Source of the DNA: Pseudomonas sp. AB6
GTDB taxonomy: Bacteria > Pseudomonadota > Gammaproteobacteria > Pseudomonadales > Pseudomonadaceae
DNA: 64,000 nucleotides
Direction of reading: 5' to 3'
Assembly: GCF_034314105.1 (NCBI RefSeq)
Contig: NZ_JAVIWJ010000001.1
Coordinates: 3,952,001-4,016,000, forward strand
Positions 17,379 through 26,488 of the stretch are shown piece after piece. The first letter of the stretch is position 1. Each line of letters begins with the position of its first letter. The notes under the pieces were generated by a model that did no database searches, was not told where the DNA came from, and saw only the letters and a program-made list of their open reading frames with translations. The position numbers and the translations under genes are program-made.

Positions 17379-18947
17379 ATGGGTTGGTTCAACCGCCACA
17401 CACTCTTTCCGTTCCTGGATTGGCTTCCCCGACAAACCCGCGCCAGTGTTGGTAACGACGCGCTCGTAGGCTTGAGTGGGGCAATTCTGGCACTGCCGCA
17501 ATCCATCGCTTATGCCTTGATCGCAGGATTACCGCCGGAGTACGGTCTTTATGCGGCCATTGTTCCGGTATTGATCGCCTGTTTGTGGGGCTCGTCGTTT
17601 CACTTGATATGCGGGCCCACTGCGGCAATTTCTATCGTGCTCTACGCGAGCATCAGTCCGTTGGCGGTACCCGGCAGTAACGATTACATCACACTGATTT
17701 TGCTGCTGACGTTCATCGGCGGGCTGTTTCAATGGCTGTTGGGGTTGCTACGTTTCGGGGCGCTGGTGAACTTCGTTTCACATTCAGTGATATTGGGTTT
17801 TACCTTGGGCGCCGCCGTAGTGATCGCGCTGGGCCAGCTGCCGAGCTTTTTGGGGTTGGAGGTGAGCAGCCAATCCACCGCGCTGAAAAGCATATCTGCC
17901 CTGCTTGAACATCGGCGGGAGATTGACTCTTCATCGCTGATCCTCGGCGCCCTGACCCTGGTCGTCGGTGGGACCCTGAAATACTTTCTCCCACGCTGGC
18001 CAACCTTGTTGATTACGTTGTCAGGTGCCGGTTCTCTGGTGTGGCTATGGCCGGAAAAGTTTGGGCAGGTGCAACTGGTCCATGCGTTTGTCGGGCATTT
18101 ACCACCTTTCAGCGCGCTGCCGCTGGACGTGGAGCTGATTCTAAAATTACTGCCCAGCGCCGTCGCGGTGGGCATGCTCGGGCTGGTGACCAGCCTGTCT
18201 ATTGCTCGCTCGCTATCGACGCGCTCACAACAATTACTCGATGCCAATCAGGAAGTCCGCGCCCAAGGTCTGTCGAACATGGTCGGCTCGTTATTTTCTG
18301 GGTACCTCTCGGCGGGTTCGTTCACGCGCGCGGCATTAAGTTATGACGCCGGCGCGCGTTCACCATTGGCCGGAGTGTTTTCGGCCTTATGGGTAGCGCT
18401 ATTTGCGCTGTGCGGCGCATCGTTGATTGCGCACATTCCGATTCCAAGCATGGCTGCATCAATTCTATTGATCTGCTGGGGCTTGGTTGACCGTCGCGGT
18501 ATTCGCGCACTGTTTCGTGTGAGTCGGGCGGAGTTTGTGGTGATGGCGTTGACCTGCCTGGCCACGTTGCTATTGGAGTTGCAAACGGCGATTTACGCGG
18601 GCGTGCTGGTCTCACTGTTCTTCTATCTCAAGCGCACCTCGCAGCCGCGAGTCCAGCAGTGGCGCGACGGCGATGATGATATTTTGCGGGTGGGCGGATC
18701 GATTTTCTTTGGCGCCAGCCACTACCTGCAGGTCCGTTTGCAAAGCAGCAAAGGCCTGCGCGTGGTGATCGAAGCGCAGCAAATCAACTTCATCGATTAC
18801 TCCGGCGTTGAAATGCTTCATCAAGAAGCCCGCCGTTTACGTGGCCTAAACCGCAGCCTGACGCTGAAAAGCGCCCGGCCGCAGGTAGTCGATGAACTGC
18901 GCAAGCTGGAAGGTGCCGATAAATGCCCGATTCTGTTTGTCGACTAA
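17379..18947 (+). CDS. SulP-family anion transporter
   Basis: A membrane transporter of about 522 aa with 10 or more hydrophobic helices and the SulP signature LPQSIAYALIAGLPPEYGLY near the N-terminus, plus a C-terminal STAS domain (IEAQQINFIDYSGVEMLHQEARRL). I chose the ATG at 17379 (MGWFNRHTLFPFL); the frame also opens at 17331. It is the PA0029 equivalent, next to betC in many pseudomonads. Because betC releases sulfate, a role in sulfate or choline-sulfate movement is a reasonable inference. It converges on aroE. Confidence 0.87.
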   Translation: MGWFNRHTLFPFLDWLPRQTRASVGNDALVGLSGAILALPQSIAYALIAGLPPEYGLYAAIVPVLIACLWGSSFHLICGPTAAISIVLYASISPLAVPGSNDYITLILLLTFIGGLFQWLLGLLRFGALVNFVSHSVILGFTLGAAVVIALGQLPSFLGLEVSSQSTALKSISALLEHRREIDSSSLILGALTLVVGGTLKYFLPRWPTLLITLSGAGSLVWLWPEKFGQVQLVHAFVGHLPPFSALPLDVELILKLLPSAVAVGMLGLVTSLSIARSLSTRSQQLLDANQEVRAQGLSNMVGSLFSGYLSAGSFTRAALSYDAGARSPLAGVFSALWVALFALCGASLIAHIPIPSMAASILLICWGLVDRRGIRALFRVSRAEFVVMALTCLATLLLELQTAIYAGVLVSLFFYLKRTSQPRVQQWRDGDDDILRVGGSIFFGASHYLQVRLQSSKGLRVVIEAQQINFIDYSGVEMLHQEARRLRGLNRSLTLKSARPQVVDELRKLEGADKCPILFVD

Positions 18948-18959
18948 CGCCTTAGCTCA

Positions 18960-19784
18960 TCAGGTGCTGGCCAACTGGCGCCGTAATTCAGCCAATACTG
19001 GCGCTGTGTGCGGACGCATCCCGCGCCACAGGTAGAACGCTTCGGCCGCTTGTTCGGCAAGCATGCCCAAGCCGTCCAAAACGTTGGCCGCGCCATGGTC
19101 CGTGGCCCAACGGCAGAATGGCGTAGGTTCTTTGCCATACATCATGTCGTAGCAAACGGTATGCCCCTGCTGGATCAAACTGGAGGTAATCGGCGGAACC
19201 TCACCGGCAAGACTGGCGGAGGTGGCGTTGATAATTACGTCAAATGACTCCTCCAGCCAATCAAAGCCACTGGCAAAAACTGGCCCTAAATCGGTGAATT
19301 CCTGGGCAAGTTGCTCGGCTTTTTCAACCGTACGGTTAGCGATCACCAACACCGCTGGCTTCTCGGCCAACAATGGCTCCAGCGCGCCCCGTACCGCGCC
19401 GCCCGCACCGAGCAACAGGATACGCTTTCCCTTCAAAGCCACGCCGGCATTCACGGTCAGATCCCGCACCAGCCCGGCACCATCAGTGTTATCGCCCAAC
19501 AGGCGACCATCTAAACCTTTGCGCAAGGTGTTCACAGCACCCGCGCGTTGCGCACGTTCAGTCAAGCTGTCTGCGAAACGAAAAGCCTGCTCTTTGAACG
19601 GCACGGTGACGTTGGCACCGCATCCGTTTTCAAAGAAATTCTTTGCACAACCGATGAAGTCATCCAGCGGCGCTAGCAAGGTGCTGTATTCGAGCTGCTC
19701 TCCCGTTTGCTTCGCGAACAAACGATGAATCAGTGGCGATTTGCTGTGGCCTATGGGGTTACCAAAAACGACATAATGGTCCAT
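18960..19784 (-). CDS. aroE: Shikimate dehydrogenase
   Basis: NADPH-dependent reduction of 3-dehydroshikimate in aromatic amino acid synthesis. 274 aa. The N-terminus GNPIGHSKSPLIH binds substrate, Lys64 (VTVPFKEQA) and Asp101 (NTDGAG) form the catalytic pair, and the NADP Rossmann loop is GAGGAVRG. Length and motifs are normal AroE. It lies downstream of hemF on the same strand, an arrangement conserved in Pseudomonas. Confidence 0.97.
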   Translation of the reverse strand: MDHYVVFGNPIGHSKSPLIHRLFAKQTGEQLEYSTLLAPLDDFIGCAKNFFENGCGANVTVPFKEQAFRFADSLTERAQRAGAVNTLRKGLDGRLLGDNTDGAGLVRDLTVNAGVALKGKRILLLGAGGAVRGALEPLLAEKPAVLVIANRTVEKAEQLAQEFTDLGPVFASGFDWLEESFDVIINATSASLAGEVPPITSSLIQQGHTVCYDMMYGKEPTPFCRWATDHGAANVLDGLGMLAEQAAEAFYLWRGMRPHTAPVLAELRRQLAST

Positions 19785-19903
19785 GGAAAACTTCCTGATT
19801 CGGTCTTTGTGGCGTTTGGACTGAGGCAGTCACTATTGAATCAGCTCCCACAGGTGAATCACCTGAATGACCGAACTCACTTGGAAAATCAAGCCGCGGC
19901 CTA

Positions 19904-20818
19904 TCAGGCCAGCGCCAACCAATCCCGGTCCTGCAAGAAGTACTCAGTCAGGCGCGCTTCTTCGGTGCCCGGTTCAGCCTTCCAATCGTAGCTCCAGCGA
20001 ACTTGTGGCGGCAGCGACATTAGAATCGACTCGGTACGGCCACCCGATTGCAGACCGAATAGAGTGCCCCGGTCGTAGACCAAGTTGAACTCGACATAAC
20101 GTCCACGGCGAAATTCCTGAAACTCACGCTGCTTCTTTGTGTAGGCCATGTTTTTACGACGTTGAATGATGGGCAAATATGCGTCGATGTAAGCGTCGCC
20201 GATGGCACGAACGAAAGCAAAGCTGATATCAAAATCCCACTCATTCAAGTCATCGAAAAACAGGCCGCCAATCCCGCGCGGCTCGTTGCGATGCTTAATA
20301 TGGAAATAGGTGTCGCACCAGGCTTTATAACGGGGATAAACATCGGCCCCGAACGGCGCGCAAGCCTGTTCGGCAATACGGTGCCAGTGAACGCAGTCCT
20401 CTTCAACGGCGTAGTACGGGGTCAGATCGAAGCCGCCACCAAACCACCAGACCGGTTCTTCGCCTTCTTTTTCGGCGATAAAAAACCGCACGTTCGCGTG
20501 GGATGTTGGCACATGAGGGTTGTGCGGATGAATCACCAGCGACACGCCCAACGCCTCGAAACCACGCCCGGCCAACTCAGGCCGATGTGCGCTGGCGGAC
20601 GGCGGTAAGCCGCTGCCGAAAACGTGAGAAAAATTGACCCCACCTTTTTCGATCACATCACCGTTTCCGATGACGCGGGTGCGCCCGCCTCCACCTGCTG
20701 GCCGCGTCCAGGCATCTTCAGCAAAGCGTGCGCCGCCATCTTCGCTTTCCAGCACATTGCAAATTCGGTCTTGCAGGTCGAGCAAGTAAGCTTTTACAGC
20801 GTCGGTGCGGGTTGTCAT
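19904..20818 (-). CDS. hemF: Oxygen-dependent coproporphyrinogen III oxidase
   Basis: Oxidative decarboxylation of coproporphyrinogen III in haem synthesis. 304 aa with the HemF signature (YKAWCDTYFHIKHRNE, GIGGLFFDDL) and conserved ends. It is upstream of aroE and divergent from qor. An Anr/Fnr-like site lies 91 bases upstream; in P. aeruginosa hemF is regulated by Anr and Dnr. Confidence 0.97.
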   Translation of the reverse strand: MTTRTDAVKAYLLDLQDRICNVLESEDGGARFAEDAWTRPAGGGGRTRVIGNGDVIEKGGVNFSHVFGSGLPPSASAHRPELAGRGFEALGVSLVIHPHNPHVPTSHANVRFFIAEKEGEEPVWWFGGGFDLTPYYAVEEDCVHWHRIAEQACAPFGADVYPRYKAWCDTYFHIKHRNEPRGIGGLFFDDLNEWDFDISFAFVRAIGDAYIDAYLPIIQRRKNMAYTKKQREFQEFRRGRYVEFNLVYDRGTLFGLQSGGRTESILMSLPPQVRWSYDWKAEPGTEEARLTEYFLQDRDWLALA

Positions 20819-20908
20819 CGGGTCACCTTGTAACGTCGTTGAACCGTGAGGATCAGCGGGGCTGGCAAATTGGCGCTTAGCATACCATTGGCCATATGGC
20901 TGACGCTG

Positions 20909-20922
20909 TTGACGGGGATCAA
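20909..20922. promoter_or_regulatory. Anr/Fnr-type box
   Basis: TTGACGGGGATCAA differs by one base from the consensus TTGAT-N4-ATCAA. It lies between the divergent hemF and qor genes, 91 bases from the hemF ATG. Anr control of hemF is known in P. aeruginosa, which supports the call. Confidence 0.6.
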
Positions 20923-20981
20923 GGGATCGGGTCCGATGGCTACCTGCATTTCTTGTTTCAATTCATCACCGGAGAGAACAG

Positions 20982-21959
20982 ATGGCAAAGCGTATCCAGT
21001 TCAGCATCATTGGCGGCCCCGAGGTTCTTGAATATGTGGAGTTCGAACCCGCCGAACCGGGTCTTCAGCAAGTCCGCGTGCGCACCAAAGCGATTGGCCT
21101 GAACTTCATCGACACTTATTTCCGTAGCGGTCTTTACCCGGCACCGTCAATGCCGTCCGGCCTGGGCACAGAAGGAGCGGGCATCGTCGAAGCGGTTGGT
21201 AGCGACGTTCGCCAGTTCAAGGTCGGCGACCGCGTGGCTTACGCAAGTGGCCCCTTGGGCGCTTACAGCGAGGTGCATGTTCTTCCAGCCGCGAACCTGG
21301 TGAAACTGCCGGACTCGATCAGCTTTGAACAAGCTGCTGCAGTAATGCTCAAGGGCCTGACCGTGCAGTATCTGTTTCACCAGACATATGCGCTTAAGAG
21401 CGGCGAAACCGTGCTGTTTCATGCAGCAGCTGGCGGCGTAGGTTCTCTGGCGTGCCAGTGGGCGAAGGCCTTGGGCGTTAAACTGATCGGCACGGTCAGT
21501 TCCGCTGAGAAAGCGGCGCATGCCAAAGCGCTGGGTGCCTGGGAAACCATCGATTACAGCAAAGAAGACGTGGTCAAGCGGGTTCTCGAGTTGACCGACG
21601 GCAAGAAATGCCCGGTGGTGTACGACGGCGTTGGCCAGGATACTTGGCTGACCTCGTTGGACAGCCTCGCGCCGCGCGGTCTGTTGATCAGCTTCGGCAA
21701 TGCGTCAGGGCCAGTGGCAGGGGTCAATCTTGGCATTCTTGCGCAAAAAGGCTCGCTGTACGTCACGCGCCCAACGCTGACGACCTACGCCAATAATGCG
21801 GAAAACCTGCAAACCATGGCCACCGACGTATTCGCCCTGATCGCCGAGGGCAAGCTCAAGGTAGATGACATCCAGCGCTATGCACTCAAAGATGCCGCCA
21901 AGGCGCACATCGAACTCAGCGCACGTCGCACTACGGGATCGACCATTTTGATTCCTTGA
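20982..21959 (+). CDS. qor: NADPH:quinone oxidoreductase, zeta-crystallin type
   Basis: A 325-aa medium-chain dehydrogenase without zinc-binding cysteines. It has GroES-like N-terminal motifs (LNFIDTYFRSGLYP, GTEGAGIVEAVG) and the cofactor loop AAAGGVGSLACQWAKALG. Matches Qor (PA0023), which reduces quinones with NADPH. GGAGAG lies before the ATG. It converges on tsaC, with stops nine bases apart. Confidence 0.94.
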   Translation: MAKRIQFSIIGGPEVLEYVEFEPAEPGLQQVRVRTKAIGLNFIDTYFRSGLYPAPSMPSGLGTEGAGIVEAVGSDVRQFKVGDRVAYASGPLGAYSEVHVLPAANLVKLPDSISFEQAAAVMLKGLTVQYLFHQTYALKSGETVLFHAAAGGVGSLACQWAKALGVKLIGTVSSAEKAAHAKALGAWETIDYSKEDVVKRVLELTDGKKCPVVYDGVGQDTWLTSLDSLAPRGLLISFGNASGPVAGVNLGILAQKGSLYVTRPTLTTYANNAENLQTMATDVFALIAEGKLKVDDIQRYALKDAAKAHIELSARRTTGSTILIP

Positions 21960-21968
21960 TCTTACGAC

Positions 21969-22526
21969 CTAACCCGGGCGAACGGTTTCGCCCGTCACCA
22001 GGTCTCGAATCAGACTCGGGTGCTTACGGCCGCCCAACAGACCGCCGAGCACCAAATCAATCTCTCCTCGAAAATACTGCTCCACTCGAATGCGCGTCCG
22101 GGCCGCCGGACGCCCAGCCGGATTGGCGGATGTCGAAATCAACGGCCCGACCAACGCACACAACTCACGTACCTGTGGATGATCACTCACGCGCAACGCG
22201 ACTGTGTCATGAAGACCCGTGATCCATTCGGGTAACAGGTCTTGATGCGGCACCAGCCATGTAGTGGGTCCAGGCCAAGTCGCAGACATGCGGTCGAGCC
22301 AGGTTTCCGGAAAATCTTCGAGCAGAAAATCGAATTGGCGAATGTTATCGGCTACCAAAATCAGGCCCTTATCCACGGGACGCGACTTGATTGCTAACAA
22401 CCGATATACCGCGTCTTCATTCCACGGATCGCAGCCCAAGCCCCATACCGCCTCGGTTGGATAGGCAATCACCGCGCCCGCTCGAATTTCTCGTGCGGCT
22501 TGCTGCACACGCCAACTGCTAACCAT
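21969..22526 (-). CDS. tsaC: Threonylcarbamoyl-AMP synthase (TsaC/YrdC)
   Basis: Makes threonylcarbamoyl-AMP from threonine, bicarbonate and ATP for the t6A37 tRNA modification. The YrdC domain is seen in IAYPTEAVWGLGCDP, the SRPVDKGLILVA loop and STSANPAG. About 185 aa, the short bacterial form without the Sua5 C-terminal domain. The ATG at 22526 gives MVSSWRVQQA as in homologues; an alternative is at 22535. It is the last gene of the tsaP-dprA-tsaC cluster. Confidence 0.93.
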   Translation of the reverse strand: MVSSWRVQQAAREIRAGAVIAYPTEAVWGLGCDPWNEDAVYRLLAIKSRPVDKGLILVADNIRQFDFLLEDFPETWLDRMSATWPGPTTWLVPHQDLLPEWITGLHDTVALRVSDHPQVRELCALVGPLISTSANPAGRPAARTRIRVEQYFRGEIDLVLGGLLGGRKHPSLIRDLVTGETVRPG

Positions 22527-22565
22527 TTGCGCCATCTCCGAGTAACAACTGCGCGCAGTTTAACC

Positions 22566-23684
22566 TCAGCACGCACGAGCAAACCATCTCCCGGCCTCAC
22601 CACTTATATGCCCTTCAAGCTCTAGCTCGGTCAATGCAGCCAATACCTCGGGCAATGACCAGCCGATTGAGAGCGCCAGCGCCTCGCTGGTATGCGGCGC
22701 GGCATGTAATAAGTCGAGCAAGGGATGACGTACTCGTTCGGCTGTAGCGACCGTGGACGTCGGAATAGCACTGGCTACGGTTTGCCAGCCGCGTAAGGCC
22801 TCAATGATGTGCTCGACGGTTTCTACTAGCACCGCACCGTCACGAATCAGTTGATGACAACCGCGTGCGCCTGGGTGGTGAATTGACCCCGGAATGGCAT
22901 ACACCTCACGTCCTTGCTCGGCGGCCAAGCGTGCAGTTATCAGCGATCCGCTGCGCACACTGGCTTCGACCACCAACACCCCAACCGACAAGCCGCTGAT
23001 GATTCGATTGCGTCGGGGAAAGTTGCTAGGTTGTGGCCCGGCGTCTAGGGGAAACTCGGAAATCACAGCGCCACCTTGCGCGCACATGGTGGCGGCAAGC
23101 TGCCGGTGACGCTGTGGATAAAAATTTTCAATGCCTGTGCCAAGCACGCCAATCGTCTGCCCGCCAACGTCCAGCGCACCTTGGTGGGCGGCGCCGTCAA
23201 TACCCAGCGCGAGGCCGCTGGTGATGACAAAACCCGCGCCAGCCAGACTTCGGGCAAACGCAGTGGCGGTGTCCAGTCCCGGCTTGGAAGCACGCCGACT
23301 GCCAACCATACCTATTTGGGGCCGTTCGAGAATTCCGGCGTCACCGGCCACGAACAACAGCGGCGGAGCGTCGGGAATTTCAGCGAGTAACGCAGGGTAG
23401 TGAGGGTCGTCCCACATCAACAAATGCTGGCCGGGACGCTCAAGCCAGGCCATTGCAACACCGGCGCCATCGCGTACGTTCGGACAGCGACGAGCATCGG
23501 CACAGGCGCTAGGAATTCTCAAAGCCCGCCACGCGCTGGCCGGCGCACTGAGCGCCGCCGAAGCCGAGCCAAATGCGCTTATCAGCCGATGAAAGCGTTT
23601 CGGCCCGACCTCCGGTAGACGATGTATACGCAGACGCGCTTCGAGTTCAGCGGGTGGAACAAGAGCGGTTTCGAACAATGGCAT
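22566..23684 (-). CDS. dprA: DNA processing protein DprA
   Basis: Loads RecA on single-stranded DNA taken up in transformation. 372 aa, with an N-terminal SAM-like helical region, a central Rossmann-like DprA domain (GMVGSRRAS, FVITSGLALGIDGAAHQGAL, FPRRNRIISGLSVGVLVVEA), and a C-terminal winged helix (LLHAAPHTSEALALSIG). It lies between tsaP and tsaC on the same strand. A perfect DnaA 9-mer lies within it at 23113 and another in its upstream region at 23731. Confidence 0.94.
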   Translation of the reverse strand: MPLFETALVPPAELEARLRIHRLPEVGPKRFHRLISAFGSASAALSAPASAWRALRIPSACADARRCPNVRDGAGVAMAWLERPGQHLLMWDDPHYPALLAEIPDAPPLLFVAGDAGILERPQIGMVGSRRASKPGLDTATAFARSLAGAGFVITSGLALGIDGAAHQGALDVGGQTIGVLGTGIENFYPQRHRQLAATMCAQGGAVISEFPLDAGPQPSNFPRRNRIISGLSVGVLVVEASVRSGSLITARLAAEQGREVYAIPGSIHHPGARGCHQLIRDGAVLVETVEHIIEALRGWQTVASAIPTSTVATAERVRHPLLDLLHAAPHTSEALALSIGWSLPEVLAALTELELEGHISGEAGRWFARAC

Positions 23685-23808
23685 AGATCTTCCTTGATCC
23701 TATTGCGCTTCATCTTTGGCACAGACACCCTGTGGATAACTCTGTTAGTAACTATTTGATAAGTTCATGCCCTGTGGAAAAAACACGCTCTTATTCTGAA
23801 ACATAGCT

Positions 23809-24834
23809 CTACGGGTTTCGCACCTTGTCCATGACCGCCAAGGAACGCGTGGCATGAAGTATCAAACCATAGCTGAGCTTTTCATAAGTGCGAAAAATCA
23901 TAAGTAACCCCGAGCGTTCGTCCGGGATTTTTATTCGTTCGCCGGACACGTCGTCGCGCACCTGTTCACCCGTTTTATAGATCGCCAGCACGTTGCCTTC
24001 GACCAAACCATCACGTCTGCCTTTGTTTAAAGTTACTACGTCAAACACACCAATCTGCGTTACACCCCGCGGTACATCGACGATCAAGCCATCAATCTTA
24101 GTGCCTGGCGAACTGGGAAAAAAAGTCGAATTGATCGGCCGCTCCTCACTCGTAAACAAGCGATCCGCCAGCCGTACTTCTTGAGTGGAGCGCCGCAGTA
24201 TCAGGGTTGCGACGTCCCCTTCATGGGCGACGACTTCGGCGCTACCAATGTCATCGGCATTAATTCCTAGGACAGCTCCGGTCACAGGATCGATGTAGGT
24301 CTTACCTTGACGGAAAATCCCATATACCAAATGGTTCGAGTCGAAATTACCCCGGGCATAAACCCGGTCGCCCACACCGCTGAGGACACTTTCTGCGTTA
24401 CCGGCGACGATGTAAGGGGCGTTTATGAACGCTGACGTATCATCGACAATACGGTTGCTCAGTAAGTAACTGTTAATAACGCCCAGCGGTATGCTCGGGA
24501 TCGCTTCAGCCATCGGCGTAGTGCGGACGCGTGGCGACAGCTTGATGGTCCCACGTGACTCACCGCGGTTAACCACCAGACGCGGCTGCCCATCCACGTA
24601 GATCAACGTCAGCTTGTCGCCGGGATAAATCAAATCGGGGTTGGCAATCTGCGGGTTTTGCTTCCAGATTTCCTTCCATTTCCAAGGTTCACTCAGAAAT
24701 TTTCCCGAAATATCCCAAAGCGTGTCGCCTTTAACGACCGTGTAATTCTCTGGATGACCGTCCCGCAACTGCACTTGCGCCTGACTAAGGCCAGCGCAGG
24801 CCAAGAGCAGCAGGGCGAGTAGTGATTTCCTCAT
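23809..24834 (-). CDS. tsaP: LysM peptidoglycan-binding protein, TsaP-like
   Basis: A 341-aa exported protein: signal peptide (ending LSQAQ), LysM domain at residues about 30-80 (YTVVKGDTLWDISGKF, NPDLIYPGDKLTLI), then a FlgT-C-like region. It matches PA0020/TsaP, a peptidoglycan-binding protein associated with the type IV pilus secretin in Neisseria and Myxococcus; the importance in Pseudomonas is less clear. No pilus genes are nearby. It is divergent from def and upstream of dprA. Confidence 0.85.
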   Translation of the reverse strand: MRKSLLALLLLACAGLSQAQVQLRDGHPENYTVVKGDTLWDISGKFLSEPWKWKEIWKQNPQIANPDLIYPGDKLTLIYVDGQPRLVVNRGESRGTIKLSPRVRTTPMAEAIPSIPLGVINSYLLSNRIVDDTSAFINAPYIVAGNAESVLSGVGDRVYARGNFDSNHLVYGIFRQGKTYIDPVTGAVLGINADDIGSAEVVAHEGDVATLILRRSTQEVRLADRLFTSEERPINSTFFPSSPGTKIDGLIVDVPRGVTQIGVFDVVTLNKGRRDGLVEGNVLAIYKTGEQVRDDVSGERIKIPDERSGLLMIFRTYEKLSYGLILHATRSLAVMDKVRNP

Positions 24835-24980
24835 ACGGTGAATCCCTTTATCATATGGCTTCCTGTGAAACAGTCAGAGTCCCAGAGGCTTGGGTTTCGC
24901 TAGATTGCCAGCTTCGACCTTTGGTCAGAAGCCTGGCCGCCGACTTTCGACTTTACCCTACAAGTGCAGCTCTAACGTAT

Positions 24981-25484
24981 ATGGCTATTTTAAACATCCT
25001 TGAATTTCCCGATTCGCGCCTGCGCACCATCGCCAAGCCGGTGGCCGTGGTCGACGACGGCATTCGCCAGTTGGTCGATGACATGTTTGAAACCATGTAC
25101 GAAGCGCCAGGCATTGGGCTGGCGGCCACCCAAGTTAACGTTCATAAACGCATCGTGGTCATGGACCTCAGCGAAGACCGCAGCGAACCGCGGGTTTTCA
25201 TTAACCCGCAGTTCCAGATCCTCACTGAGGAGATGGAGCAATATCAAGAAGGCTGCTTGTCGGTGCCAGGTTTTTATGAAAACGTTGACCGCCCCAATAA
25301 GGTAAAGGTTACGGCTTTAGACCGAGACGGCAAGTCTTTCGAGCTGATTGCCGAAGGGTTGCTGGCTGTGTGCGTTCAGCATGAGTGCGATCACTTGAAC
25401 GGCAAATTATTTGTCGATTACCTGTCAAATCTCAAGCGCGATCGAATCAAAAAGAAGTTGGAAAAACTGCACAAGCAGGCTTGA
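24981..25484 (+). CDS. def: Peptide deformylase
   Basis: Removes the formyl group from N-terminal methionine. 168 aa, with the three signature motifs PGIGLAATQ, EGCLSVPG (Cys92) and QHECDHLNG (His134, Glu135, His138) that bind Fe/Zn. I chose the ATG at 24981 (MAILNILEFPDSRLR); the longer frame from 24822 is not homologous. It is followed by fmt, the matching formyltransferase. Confidence 0.96.
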   Translation: MAILNILEFPDSRLRTIAKPVAVVDDGIRQLVDDMFETMYEAPGIGLAATQVNVHKRIVVMDLSEDRSEPRVFINPQFQILTEEMEQYQEGCLSVPGFYENVDRPNKVKVTALDRDGKSFELIAEGLLAVCVQHECDHLNGKLFVDYLSNLKRDRIKKKLEKLHKQA

Positions 25485-25528
25485 TCCAACTTAACCCTAT
25501 AGGGTCCGCATTTATTTAAGAGAAAACC

Positions 25529-26488
25529 ATGACCGAGCCACTGCGCATCGTCTTCGCCGGCACCCCGGAATTTGCCGCCGAGCACCTCCAGGCTTTGCTC
25601 GACAGCCCCCATCAGGTAATCGCGGTTTATACCCAGCCTGATCGCCCGGCTGGCCGTGGTCAGAAACTGATGCCGAGCCCGGTCAAACAGCTCGCGGAGC
25701 AACACGGCATCGTCGTTCTACAACCGCCGACGCTGCGCAACGCCGAGGCTCAGGCCGAAATGGCCTCACTCAAACCTGATTTGCTGGTAGTGGTCGCTTA
25801 CGGCCTGATCCTGCCGCAAGTGGTGCTGGATATCCCACGCTTGGGTTGCATCAATAGCCATGCGTCGCTGCTGCCACGTTGGCGTGGCGCGGCGCCGATT
25901 CAGCGCGCAGTCGAAGCCGGTGACGCCGAAAGCGGCGTGACGGTGATGCGTATGGAAGCAGGCTTGGACACCGGACCGATGCTGCTAAAAGTCATCACGC
26001 CGATCACGGCTGAAGACACTGGCGGCACTCTACATGACCGTCTTGCCAAACTCGGTCCTCTAGCAGTGCTTCAGGCCATTAGCGGTCTGACAGATGGGAC
26101 GTTGCTCGGCGAGGTTCAAGACGATGCACTGGCAACCTACGCCCACAAACTAAATAAAGACGAAGCGCGCATCGACTGGAGCCGACCGGCCATCGAGCTT
26201 GAACGACTGATTCGTGCCTTTAATCCATGGCCGATCAGCCACAGCACGCTTAACGGTGAGTCGCTGAAAGTGCTGTCCGCCAGCCTCCACGAAGGGCAGG
26301 GCACACCAGGTGAAATTCTATCGGCCAGTAAAGACGGGCTGATTGTGGCCTGTGGACAAAACGCTTTGCGCCTGACGCGTTTGCAGCTACCTGGGGGCAA
26401 AGCGTTAAATTTCGCCGACCTGTTCAACAGCCGTCGTGAGAAATTCGCCGAAGGCACCGTCCTCGGTGCTGTGGTGACTAAACAATGA
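25529..26488 (+). CDS. fmt: Methionyl-tRNA formyltransferase
   Basis: Formylates Met-tRNA(fMet) using 10-formyl-THF. 319 aa, with the catalytic motif NSHASLLPRWRGAAPIQ and the C-terminal tRNA-binding domain. Its stop overlaps the rsmB start by four bases (ATGA). It forms a def-fmt-rsmB operon. Confidence 0.97.
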   Translation: MTEPLRIVFAGTPEFAAEHLQALLDSPHQVIAVYTQPDRPAGRGQKLMPSPVKQLAEQHGIVVLQPPTLRNAEAQAEMASLKPDLLVVVAYGLILPQVVLDIPRLGCINSHASLLPRWRGAAPIQRAVEAGDAESGVTVMRMEAGLDTGPMLLKVITPITAEDTGGTLHDRLAKLGPLAVLQAISGLTDGTLLGEVQDDALATYAHKLNKDEARIDWSRPAIELERLIRAFNPWPISHSTLNGESLKVLSASLHEGQGTPGEILSASKDGLIVACGQNALRLTRLQLPGGKALNFADLFNSRREKFAEGTVLGAVVTKQ

